Below, piece after piece: positions 1 to 7,936 of a stretch of DNA of 13,486 nt. Source of the DNA: Euperipatoides rowelli (taxonomy: Eukaryota > Onychophora > Udeonychophora > Euonychophora > Peripatopsidae); NCBI GenBank assembly GCA_003024985.2, contig PXIH01S0036241.1; one strand, 5' to 3'. The notes beneath the pieces were generated by a model. That model had not been told where the DNA came from and did no database searches. It saw nothing but the letters and a program-made list of their open reading frames with translations. How positions within the stretch are numbered: the stretch's first letter is position 1; the number at the start of each line of letters is the position of its first letter. Made by a program: the position numbers and the translations under genes.

Positions 1-28
1 AAAAAAATCCGTTACATTTGACCTTTAA
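1..28 (+). repeat. 28-bp repeat, copy 1 (cut by window edge)
   Basis: Bases 1-28 match 5807-5834 at 27 of 28 positions: an A run, then CCGTTACATTTGACCTTTAA. The sequences differ completely after the shared block. Copy 1 starts at the window edge, so the true repeat may extend further left. It is probably one end of a dispersed element, but the family is unknown. Confidence 0.6.
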
Positions 29-38
29 TAGAATAAAA

Positions 39-80
39 CAAATGCTGTTTTTGTTTTCATCGCTTCACCTAATCCATAGC
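39..80 (+). repeat. left direct repeat flanking non-LTR copy 1 (candidate target-site duplication)
   Basis: Bases 39-80 match 1259-1300 at 36 of 42 positions with no gaps, at a constant offset of 1220. The shared core includes TTGTTTTCAT and CTTCACCTAATCC. The pair brackets a 5'-truncated retrotransposon copy closely. That is the arrangement expected of a target-site duplication, though 42 bp is long for one. Confidence 0.6.
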
Positions 81-86
81 AATTCT

Positions 87-1258
87 ATGTAGTGGAATAT
101 CCTACTTCCAAATTGCTTTTGACAACATTAACCATAATATTTTAATTTTAAAAAAATCGATCTGCAAGTATCACATGGTATTGTTCAATGGATGGTTTAT
201 TTTCTCACTAATCGAGAACAAATCAAAGTACCTAATTCTGATAAAGTATATCAATTCCAGACAAAAAATGTGTCCTCCAAGGTACTATCTTGGGTGGCCC
301 AGTTTTCATTATCACTATTAATAATCTAGTTCAGTTATACTTATACCTAATAGATACAAATGTGTTGACAATTTCATGTTTAAGCTCTTCTGAAAATATT
401 TAATCAACTAGCTCAGGATATGGCTGATCATATTGTCATTGATTTTAATGAAGGTGGTATGCTAATTAATTTGTCAATAGCATGTTATATGGTTCGCAAT
501 TTTTCTTGTAAAATTATGCAAGTTTTAATTGAAATGCAAATTACGTAATTATTGGAAGTTGACAGTACAAAATTTTAGGAGTTATTATTCTAAATAATTT
601 TAAATGGGATATACATATTGAGTCAATTATAGCTAAATCATACAGTAAATTCTTTATAATATACAAATTAAAAAGATTACAAACTGATACTCAAACTTTC
701 AAATTTATTTATATCTCTATATTAGGCCATTTCTCAAATATTGTATTGTAGTGTGGAATAGTTCAATCACTAAATCCCTAATAGATAATCTATTAACTGT
801 CCAAAAATGAGCAGTAAAAATTATTATTGGCAAAAATTATATTGATTATTATCAATCAGCCCTTTCTTCTTTGAATCTACCCTCACTGGCCAACAGAAGA
901 AAGTTATTAGCTAATAAGTTTGAAAAAAACAATTATTATCAGTTCAAAGAGTCTCTTCCAAAAAAAAGGTAATGATATACTGTACATCCATATAATACAA
1001 GAAAATCTGGGAACACCTTAAAATAAGAATACCGTATATTAGAACCAAAATGTATAGCACTTCTTCCATTCCCGAATTAATAAGATGTATTAATAATTTT
1101 TGATCTCATAATCTTCATTAATTTCATCTTTCAATTATTATATAAAGTAATCTCCAGTCTCAACTATTACTCCAATCTATCATTGTAATTAAGATTTTAA
1201 GTAAATTACTTTTATATGTATTTCATGTTTGAAAAATAAATGCAATAAATAAATAAAA
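87..1258 (+). mobile_element. 5'-truncated non-LTR retrotransposon, copy 1 (Jockey/CR1/I-type)
   Basis: The sequence keeps the second half of a non-LTR retrotransposon: most of the reverse transcriptase, the C-terminal region and a short 3' UTR. No endonuclease domain is present. The 5' boundary is placed just after the left flanking direct repeat, at the point where the AFD.. (N)H motif of the RT begins. The 3' end has AATAAA at 1235-1240 and an AAAT-rich tail. It shares its C-terminus (a short run ending INNF before the stop) and its 3' UTR layout with the copy at 1770-2634, so the two belong to one family or sister subfamilies. The clade cannot be settled by eye. Confidence 0.8.
105..1103 (+). 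pseudogene. decayed reverse transcriptase ORF of non-LTR copy 1
   Basis: Translation in shifting + frames gives the ordered RT landmarks of non-LTR elements. AFDNINHNI is near 109-135. A QGTILGG-like block is near 277-300. The catalytic region at 361-372 reads C-V-D-N where the family has (F/Y)ADD. KILGV followed by LKW/FKW and the YKLKR block spans 565-680. The family C-terminus ends in INNF with a stop at 1101-1103. Several frameshifts and stops lie between these blocks, for example near 270, 390 and 540. The catalytic Asp pair is damaged, so the copy is inactive. It lies in the sense direction inside the probable GFER intron. Confidence 0.8.
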
Positions 1259-1300
1259 GAAATGTTGCTTTTGTTTTCATCACTTCACCTAATCCTTGGC
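1259..1300 (+). repeat. right direct repeat flanking non-LTR copy 1
   Basis: This is the partner of 39-80, at about 86% identity. It starts directly after the AATAAA/(AAAT)n-like tail of the first retrotransposon copy (1235-1258). The divergence between the two copies fits an old insertion, matching the many stops inside the element. Confidence 0.6.
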
Positions 1301-1769
1301 ATTTCCATTATCTCCTATGGAAAAAATTATGTTTGATCTAAGTTACACATTTTAGATTTCACGATGATTTCAAAGAACACAACTCCAGTGTAAATCAAGA
1401 ATTAACTGTATATTCAAAACTGAAACAGTATTATTATAAACTAACTATAAAAACAGACAGACTTGAAGATATAATGTATTTTTTTTTACTTGTATTCTTT
1501 CAATTGCAGTGTTCCTTCTTTCTTTTAAATTTGCCCTTAGAGTGTGATTGGCAACTTTTCATGATCAATCATTTATGCTTTTCAAATGTTAATGCCCTGT
1601 TTGTATGAATCAAATTTTTAATAAAGTATCTTGTAAAATTGTTTATACTATGTGGAATATTGTTTCTTCAAATGTTCATGCCTAGGAGTCTGAAAATATA
1701 AAAAGTTTTAGTTTATTATAAGTTGATGCTTGGTGACTATAAAAACTAATGTAGCACCAGTTTAAACTG
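1301..1769. other. intron-like sequence with no recognised feature
   Basis: This A+T-rich stretch lies between the two retrotransposon copies. I checked it for a GFER exon with a CxxC active-site pair and for further RT motifs, and saw neither. The last 100 bp may hold more of copy 2, too eroded to recognise. Confidence 0.4.
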
Positions 1770-2634
1770 TAAATTTATGATACATTGAACACAACTATGC
1801 AGCATTATGTTGACATTATTGGTAAAGATTCTAAAACCAGCTGTATGGTAATTAATCTTAATCCTAATAAATCTTGTGTTATATTACTTGACTTTTCTAG
1901 ATCTAGGGTTAATCTAAATATTAACTTTGAAAAAACCCCATTGAAAGTTTTATATGACTGTAAAATTCTTGGTCTAACAATTCACGCCAACCTTAAGTGG
2001 AATTTACACATCTGCAATATTGTCCCCAAAGCTTATTCCAAATTATTTGTATTGTATAAACTGAAAAGACCCAAAATTGACCGTAGTTCTCTTGTTCATA
2101 TTTATATTACAAGACCCTGTTTAGAGTACTGTGTCAACAGCCCAATTTGGTCTAATGCAATTTCAAAGGATCAATCTAATTGATTAGAGATGGTTCAGAA
2201 AAGGCCATTTAGAATTATTGTGGGAATAATGGAATTACATTATAATGATATTTTAAAGCTCTTAAATATACCCACCCTTCATGAATGTAGAATTGCCTTA
2301 ATTAGGAAATATGCCGATTCTTTTTTTTTTTTAATTTATCTACAATTCCTTCCCCAAAAAATTATTAATATGTCTAAATATAATACTAGAAACTCTGAAA
2401 TGTTCTTTAGGAATTACATAAGAATAAAGAGATAATATGAGTCATCCACATTGCCTAATATGATAAAACTAATCAATAATTTTTAACTTAATTCTATTTA
2501 TTTTGTAAATAGTCTCTATTCCCTTTATTGGGCAAATATGCTATATAGTAAATCGATTGTAATTGTCATTTAATGTAAATATGTACAGTATATGTTTAAT
2601 CTATTTTGAAATAAACGCATAATAATAGTAATAC
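1770..2634 (+). mobile_element. 5'-truncated non-LTR retrotransposon, copy 2 (same family as copy 1)
   Basis: It begins downstream of where the RT catalytic motif would lie and ends in a 3' UTR with AATAAA at 2610-2615 and an AAT-rich tail. The C-terminal residues and the last 3' UTR bases (TTTGAAATAAA.GCA.. style) resemble copy 1, which is the evidence for a shared family. The 5' end is approximate. I found no convincing target-site duplication. It sits about 90 bp before the GFER splice acceptor, in the sense orientation. Confidence 0.8.
1785..2486 (+). pseudogene. RT C-terminal region of non-LTR copy 2, two in-frame stops
   Basis: A single reading frame runs from about 1785 to a stop at 2484-2486, broken by TGA at 2181-2183 and TAA at 2433-2435. 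Visible family landmarks are the helix ending VINLNPNKS, then KILGL with NLKW (1963-2005), LYKLKRP, LEYC before a Trp-containing block, VQKRPFRIIVG (2193-2225), LLNIPTLHECR, YNTRNS and a C-terminus reading INNF. This is the thumb and connection region after the catalytic palm, so the piece could not work as a polymerase. The lack of frameshifts suggests it is younger than copy 1. Confidence 0.85.
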
Positions 2635-2712
2635 TAATTATAATAATGAAGTGACAAATGAATTGGTTAAAAAGTTTAATCATAAGCCTTCAAGATTGTC
2701 ATACGTATTTTA

Positions 2713-2723
2713 TATATTTACAG
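2713..2723 (+). promoter_or_regulatory. 3' splice acceptor of the GFER terminal exon
   Basis: A pyrimidine-rich stretch ending TATTTACAG precedes 2724. The downstream reading frame needs one base (G2724) to complete a split codon, which gives a phase-2 intron. Homology to ALR/Erv1 begins right after the acceptor. Confidence 0.75.
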
Positions 2724-2886
2724 GTTAAAAACTGATACACCAGATACTAGCAATAGGTGGAATCTGTCTCAGTGGATGTGCCAACTTCATAATAGTATCA
2801 GTAGAAAGCTTGGGAAGCCAGAATTTGATTGCAAACTTGTTGATGAAAGATGGCTTGATGGATGGAAAAATGGATCGTGTGATTGA
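2724..2886 (+). CDS. GFER: FAD-linked sulfhydryl oxidase ALR/Erv1, terminal coding exon
   Basis: The exon encodes the C-terminal 53 residues of the ALR/Erv1 (augmenter of liver regeneration) family. These FAD enzymes work in the mitochondrial intermembrane space: they reoxidise Mia40/CHCHD4 and pass electrons to cytochrome c or oxygen during import of disulfide-containing proteins. Visible features, numbered within the exon, are TPDTSNR (5-11), SQWMCQLHN (15-23), KLGKP (28-32), FDC (34-36), [10 protein letters not shown] (39-48) and the terminus GSCD. Cys19 and Cys36 form the family's CX16C structural pair. Cys52 matches the C-terminal Cys that links the homodimer. The catalytic CxxC would be in an upstream exon, not found here. 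Position 26 is Ser where the FAD-binding HNxxN motif usually has Asn. The stop is at 2884-2886. The frame is clean and the match strong. A partial gene duplicate cannot be excluded without the upstream exons. Confidence 0.93.
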
Positions 2887-3155
2887 TAATGGATTCATTC
2901 CAGACTTACGGAATATACGGGTTTTGCTAAATGATGCTAAAACTATCTAATCATGAATGAACATGATCAACAAGCCAGTGAAATATCTTGCAATCTTGTT
3001 ATGAATGGTCATTGAACTTAAATGTATATCGTCTACTAACATCTAGTGACAAGTGAACAAAAAGAAACTAAATGATCGTTGTGGTCATTTATTATTAGTC
3101 ATTTGATTGCAGATTATATTTGTTTTAATAAATTAAATGTGAAAAGGTGGAAGTA
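2887..3155 (+). other. GFER: GFER 3' UTR
   Basis: Non-coding A+T-rich sequence follows the stop codon. The first canonical AATAAA is at 3127-3132, so cleavage is expected about 10-25 bp beyond it. The end is an estimate. Confidence 0.6.
3127..3132 (+). terminator. GFER: polyadenylation signal AATAAA for GFER
   Basis: This is a canonical AATAAA hexamer 241 bp after the GFER stop. A TG-containing stretch (AAATGTGAAAAGGTGG) follows, as is common downstream of cleavage sites. Confidence 0.6.
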
Positions 3156-3474
3156 AGAGGAAATTTAGAAAGCGATCATGTCTGAAATTAATTGCAATGT
3201 GATGGTTGACTACCAGCTGTTTCAATTAAAAAAAATATTTGGAACTAGGAAGTTAGATTTACTTTTGTATTTTAATATTTTTTTGATAATCAAGTTAGAG
3301 TAAATTAAATGTAAACAATTTGAAGATTATAATTTTTGATAAATAGCTATTTCACACTGTCATTAATGCAGAGATGGCTAATTGATAACATAAAAGCCTT
3401 CCATCCCCAAGGGTAAATTCACGGGAGGGGAGGCAAAATGTAAAAAAAAAAAAATAAGGATTTGAGCCTACTCT
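3156..3474. other. intergenic sequence, nothing recognised
   Basis: A+T-rich spacer between the GFER 3' end and the inverted-repeat element. An A run lies at about 3442-3454. There are no ORFs or RNA genes that I can recognise. Confidence 0.4.
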
Positions 3475-3486
3475 CACAATGGGTAT

Positions 3487-3533
3487 GTTTTTTAAAAAAC
3501 TCTGAGCGCTCAGAGTACATAAGAGCGCGCTCT
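3487..3533. repeat. cluster of three perfect palindromes in the left arm of the element
   Basis: Three perfect palindromes are packed here: GTTTTTTAAAAAAC (3487-3500), CTCTGAGCGCTCAGAG (3500-3515) and AGAGCGCGCTCT (3522-3533). They share CTCTG/GAGC half-sites. The right arm keeps only the first palindrome (4192-4205), so the arms are not equivalent. They are probably protein-binding or hairpin sites of the transposon. Confidence 0.8.
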
Positions 3534-3641
3534 GAATACAGAGAAATCAAATTGAGCACACTCTTTTGTCAATTTTAATAAACGAGCACTATAGGAGTGA
3601 GCTCTTACTACCCCTAGTAAAAGCATTGGGATTCATAGCAC

Positions 3642-3659
3642 TACCCACAATGCATCGCA
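3642..3659 (+). promoter_or_regulatory. Staf/ZNF143-type binding site inside the element
   Basis: TACCCACAATGCATCGCA fits all 18 positions of the published degenerate Staf/ZNF143 consensus (YWCCCRNMATSCMYYRCR). Such sites lie near transcription starts of many animal genes. An ATG follows 19 bp later (3678-3680) and opens a short frame, MEENNLY then stop. I infer that this is the remnant promoter and start of an internally deleted transposase gene, or a captured promoter. Confidence 0.5.
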
Positions 3660-4217
3660 ATACAATCAAAATTGAAAATGGAGGAAAATAATCTTTATTG
3701 ATTTTACATGCGTCAAATATGACTTATCTCTGGTCTAATATTTATTTAGGCACTTCTTTCTCTACATAATTTTATTATTTTGACTATAAGTGATCTTTTA
3801 CGATGGCAGTGATTATTTTTTAAATGCTGAAAAATGAATTGTTTTCAGTCGTTGAGCTACCATTATGTTTGGCTGAAGTAAATGTGAAGTCTTGGATCCA
3901 GACGCTAGTTCTATGTCTTGGTGGTTCAGATAGCAAGGATGACGACTTTAAAATAGAAATCACACATTCCAATATTGCCACGGACATTGTTTTTGTTTTT
4001 TTTTCTGTCAGACAATAGACCTTTAAAGGCACCTACTAGTGAAGATTTGGCTAAAATTAGGCTTTTAAAGGCTTTTATTTTTTTATATTTTACATCTTTT
4101 CTCCTTTCATCTCCATATTTTATTATTCTGTTAGCGTATTTTAATAATCTTGGACTCTGTCTCGCTCTGTCTGTACTCTGTGATGTGTAGAGTTTTTTAA
4201 AAAACATAGCCCTAGTG

Positions 4218-5405
4218 TTGTGTTTGAGTTTATAAGGTGGAATCCAGCGTAAGTTGATTCTCCAACTTTCCTACTATATTCCCAATAAATGCTTAAGAGG
4301 GTGGAATAAAGATCCGGGTCCAGATAAGATATAACAGTTGTCCACACTACCTGCTTAGGTGTAATAAAAAAATGAAAATAAATTAAAATAGATTTTTGTA
4401 AGAGATTAAGACTATGTTGATGTTTGATGTCAAAATAATTTAATAATCAACTTAGCCACATTTAGGTTAAATTAATTACTGATGATTGATTCATAAAAGG
4501 ATTAATACTGTAATAACATAAAGGTTAGTTAATGGAAATAATGCTTAATAATGTGTATAAATATAAGTACTTATTTCTAAAACCTAATGATATTGATCTG
4601 AAAAATCAATTTATATTTCTCAAGAAATGTAGTTTAACTTTGATTAATCTTCTTAACATCATAAAAATCTAAATTATTAAACAGCTAAAAATAAAACCAT
4701 ATTCAATACTAAGAATGAGGTCGAATAAGAAGAAATCTAACTGAACACAGAAATTATAGGATTAGGCTAAGCCAATGTTATTTTGGGCTTCTAGTCTCAT
4801 TAATAATAATAACTATAAAACTTAATTAACTTTATAAATTATATTCGGATTACTTTAATGTTTATTCTAATTTTAAATAGGCTTATATTAAAACGCCTCT
4901 ACTCACACACAATGTGGATAGGGATTTCAAATGGGTCCATGGCTTACTTTAAGGATTTGTCAAAACTGAACAAGAGTGGGGTCACAGTTATTTTTTAATT
5001 GAGATGGGAGATGGGGGACATGATACAAATAGCCAGTATCCCAGTATGGACCAGGCTGTATTTTTGGCCCTCCTTGGTAAAAATATGGCAAGCCTCATTT
5101 CCAGATCTGCCAACTTTAAACAATCCAAATTATTAAAACTTTAAAAAAGAGACAGTGGAGCTGAGCTTACCAGTGAGTTCAGGGGCATAAGCTGGTAGGG
5201 GTGGTGGTAAGACTCCTTAAAACTAAAACTTTGATAGTAATTGGGTATAATGCCCTAAAATCGTACATTAAAAAGGTGTTGCAAAATTAGCAATTTCTTT
5301 GAAAATTAAGTTTTATCCTCTCCCTATACACTAAATTCTAATTGTACTGCATAGGGATAGAAAAGCTTACTTTGCTGTGTGTACATTCAATTTTATTGTT
5401 TAAAT
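4218..5405. other. long non-coding stretch, no gene recognised
   Basis: Mostly A+T-rich sequence. Bases 4900-5210 are noticeably richer in G+C than their surroundings and include several GGG and CCC blocks. That suggests an old, unrecognised repeat copy. I found no ORF, splice-framed exon or RNA gene. Confidence 0.35.
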
Positions 5406-5480
5406 CATAGTTTCTCAAAGTGGGCAAAAACACCCTCTTGGGTGTTCTGGAATGATCCAGGGGGGCATTAGTAGCCTTGG
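5406..5480 (+). mobile_element. hAT-like transposon terminus, solitary fragment
   Basis: CATAGTTTCTCAAAGTGGG (5406-5424) closely resembles the widespread animal hAT terminus of the CAGTGTTTCTCAAAGTGGG type. It is followed by a GGGGGG block, as in those elements. An internal hairpin, ACACCC-TCTT-GGGTGT (5430-5445), is present. No matching inverted end was seen nearby, so this is a fragment or a one-ended relic. The assignment rests on memory of the motif, not on a search. Confidence 0.45.
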
Positions 5481-6792
5481 GTGCAATTGAAGGGAATTGA
5501 ATAAAATTAAGGATCTTGCAATTCAGCCTAACTACCAGTTTTCCAAAGTTGAGTGCTCTAGGTGCACAGTTTCTCCACATGAACAAACACATTTTTAAAA
5601 AAAAAATTGTATTTTTTTTTTTCAAGNCATTACAAAGAAAACAGCTGTAGAGGCTATTTTGTGATCAAATTAATCTCAGACCCAAAGAAATTGTGGAATC
5701 TTCAAATTGTAATCTCAGACTGAGGATAGCAATAGTCTTAATTTTATCTTTAAATAACTTTTTTTTATTAGTAATTATCTTTGAAAATCAATAATAAAAA
5801 AAAATAAAAAAATTCCGTTACATTTGACCTTTAAACTGTCAGATGAACCAATAGTTACGATTTAAGTCAGTTTTTCAAATATTATTTTTTTGTTTGTTTT
5901 TATGCTCATAAAGTGAGAGCCTGAAACAGTCCTAAAAAGTCAAAACATAGATCATTATTAAAAATATAAATGACCCTATAATAATTTGAAAAATAAAACA
6001 CCTCCCTTAATCTCCAAAATACCTCCATTGCACAGCACTGATAAATTGTGATAATGCTAGTCATTAATAATAATAATAAATTATAATACCACCATTACCA
6101 AATTACTATAATTATATTATCCATTTACCACAGAAAAATCTTTTATAACTCACTGCTATAAATTTCCAAAAGTAAACCTCTCCCCTGTTGAATATTTTTG
6201 TAATTACAAACGTCTCCATTATGAAATTTTAAGTTTATGTGACAACCAGTTTGTGATAAAATAATTTAAAAAATTATTATATTGAGCCATAGAGGCAAAA
6301 ATGCTGTTTATTTAACCACATAACCCACAGGTGTTTGACATCTCTGGCTTAATTTGAAGTTTTAGTGAACATTCAAACAGAAAATATTTATTTAATATAA
6401 AAATAATATTTAATCGTTGATTGTGGGAGGAATTAATTTGAGAATAATGATTAATTATTGAGCTGATGAATTTTTTTAAAATCTGAACATTTTTATAAAC
6501 AGTATACCATAGCCTATATACAATAAATTGTATGACATTTTATTCCGGTAATGATGAATCATAGAAAGTTTTTTTTAATTATAAAAGAGGTACACTTTTG
6601 TTACCCAAAACTGTGATAAATTTCATTTCTGTACAGTGTACAATTTATTTTTAAATATTTGTTAATTTTAAAGAAATTAATATATGAGCATTTTTACTGT
6701 ATGCATTATGTAAATAAAATTGATTTTATAGTTTTGAATTTGTATAAAGTTTTTTTTTTAATATATATTTTTATATAAATCTCAATAATAGT
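5481..6792. other. A+T-rich non-coding stretch
   Basis: Besides the 28-bp repeat at 5807-5834 there are only homopolymer runs, an ambiguous base at 5627 beside an A run and a T run, and an AAT-rich microsatellite near 6066-6078. No coding frame or RNA gene was recognised. Confidence 0.4.
5807..5834 (+). repeat. 28-bp repeat, copy 2
   Basis: This is the second copy of the block at 1-28, with one mismatch, and it also follows an A-rich run (about 5796-5812). No terminal inverted repeat or target duplication is visible around it. The A run upstream may be part of the repeat, for example a tail. Confidence 0.6.
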
Positions 6793-6817
6793 TTGAATGA
6801 GAAATACAGTACATCTG

Positions 6818-6840
6818 CAGATTTACATCATGTAAATCTG
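6818..6840. repeat. near-perfect hairpin, 11-bp arms, 1-base centre
   Basis: CAGATTTACAT (6818-6828) and ATGTAAATCTG (6830-6840) are exact inverted repeats around C6829. Weak outward extension (CAGTA at 6807 and TACTG at 6845) hints at a longer decayed palindrome. The function is unknown. Confidence 0.75.
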
Positions 6841-6999
6841 GGAATACTGAATCACTATAGAATAACTTTTTTTTATCATCGTACTTGTCCGCCACTTGTG
6901 TGTTACTGTCATGTTCCATCAACTCGGTGTCTCTTTTCTACAAATTCATATTTTTTTTTACCTTTTGAAAGCAGATTAAAAAAATTATAACTCTCCTGA

Positions 7000-7790
7000 A
7001 TTTGGGCGGTAATCTATTGTCACCGAATGCAAAATGCTCGGCTTGGTAATAGATGAAAAATTGAAGTTCCAGCGTAATACTGATAGTATTATAGTGAGTA
7101 GTCAGAAGGCCTGGTATTCTTTGAAGTATGGTCTTGGAGATATGGATCATGTGATTATGACCAAGGTATTTTCAACCTACATAGTGCCAATTGTGGACTA
7201 TGGATCATTGGCCGGTCTCCTTCTGTGACTCAGTATGGAGAACTGGAGTCTGTTCAAAGATCTTGTACCAGACAAATACTGTACAACAAAATGAAGTTTA
7301 AATATATTAATTATATTGATAGATTAAGTATACTTGGTCTGGAGTCAGTATGGTCTAGATATGTGTTGAAAAAATGTAATTTCATTTTTGATGTAAGAGC
7401 TGGGAAATATTACCGTATCACAGATATTGTAAGTAATGTTAGATTTGTTATGGGGAGAAATGGGAATATGGTGACAATAGAAAGAACGCGTGTTAAATTT
7501 ACTGACAGATCTCCTTTGATTGTTGCTTGCAAATCTTTTAATGAACTGCCTAAGACAATTAGAAATATAACTTATAGACTGTCATTTATTGAAGAAACAA
7601 GAAAAGTTCTAAATGAAAGATTTATTGTTGCTTTTAATTATGGTTTTAGAGAGGGAGTGACATTTGGATGTTAGTGTGCTGTCTTTTCTGTACATTTTGT
7701 AATGTGGGGATTACCCCCCTTTGTTTATTAATGTAATTGCTTTTCTTTTATGCCAAATAAAGGCTTTTTAATAATAATAATAATAAATAG
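7000..7790 (+). mobile_element. 5'-truncated non-LTR retrotransposon, copy 3 (different family)
   Basis: This is the C-terminal end of a non-LTR retrotransposon with a complete 3' end: AATAAA at 7756-7761 and a (TAA)n tail at about 7769-7786. Its protein differs from copies 1 and 2, ending in a long extension rather than INNF, so it is another family. TAA-type tails are known in I-like and some CR1-like elements. The 5' limit is placed where frames related to the ORF begin. A 21-bp block just before it (6979-6999) resembles 7800-7820 and may be part of the target-site duplication. Confidence 0.8.
7022..7674 (+). pseudogene. RT C-terminal ORF of non-LTR copy 3, one frameshift
   Basis: The first part contains ECKMLGLVIDEKLKF (from about 7025), then a helix-rich thumb and IVDYGSLA up to about 7213. 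The frame then changes by one base near 7210-7217 (GCCGGTCTCC lacks one base relative to the expected A-W-S-P). It continues as TQYGELESVQRS and onward to a stop at 7672-7674. GxLG followed later by VDYGS and ELESVQRSxTRQI is typical of the RT-connection region of Jockey/CR1/I-type elements. Apart from the frameshift the 3' frame is open for 149 codons, so this is the least decayed copy in the window. It lacks the catalytic palm and is not functional. Confidence 0.85.
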
Positions 7791-7791
7791 G

Positions 7792-7868
7792 AACAGCCCA
7801 ATCAATTATAACCATCCTGAGGTTTAAAATGGCAACAGCCCAATCAATTGTAACCCTCCAGAGGGCGA
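7792..7868 (+). repeat. 42-bp tandem duplication directly after the retrotransposon tail
   Basis: AACAGCCCAATCAATT starts at 7792 and again at 7834, a period of 42 bp. Similarity runs about 30 bp into each unit (AACC..TCC.GAGG). A weaker third relative lies at 6979-6999, on the far side of the retrotransposon. Confidence 0.65.
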
Positions 7869-7936
7869 GTGACAACTTTTACTTTGTAAATATTTTTACA
7901 TCATTGTTATTGAGATTGATTATCTGAGATTTATAG

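Larger units (their letters stand above)
3475..4217. mobile_element. non-autonomous DNA transposon with terminal inverted repeats (743 bp)
   Basis: The left end (3475-3503) and the reverse complement of the right end (about 4189-4217) share CAC.A.GG.TATG followed by TTTTTTAAAAAACTCT, with gapless alignment over about 29 bp. Further in, both arms carry CAGAGTACA and clusters of CTCTG/CAGAG: 3499-3503, 3511-3515, 3530-3534 and 3539-3543 on the left; 4155-4159, 4165-4169 and 4176-4180 on the right. Such subterminal motifs are typical binding sites for an element's own transposase. The right end begins CACTA when read inward, which recalls CACTA/CMC elements, while TAGGG would fit a hAT end. I see no clean target-site duplication, so the superfamily stays open. 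No long ORF is present. Confidence 0.75.

Noticed and set aside
3926-4207. 93-codon - strand frame across the right half of the inverted-repeat element
   Set aside because: It starts inside the transposon's terminal repeat, has no recognisable domain and overlaps other frames of similar length on both strands. It is most likely fortuitous.
4141-4347. 68-codon - strand frame
   Set aside because: It crosses the element boundary at 4217 from flanking DNA, so it is not a natural coding unit.
5338-5625. 95-codon - strand frame
   Set aside because: It runs through the hAT-like terminus and homopolymer runs next to the ambiguous base, and shows no protein motif.
6793-6990. 65-codon + frame before non-LTR copy 3
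   Set aside because: It contains the palindrome at 6818-6840, is rich in T runs and shows no similarity to RT motifs or to any family I know.
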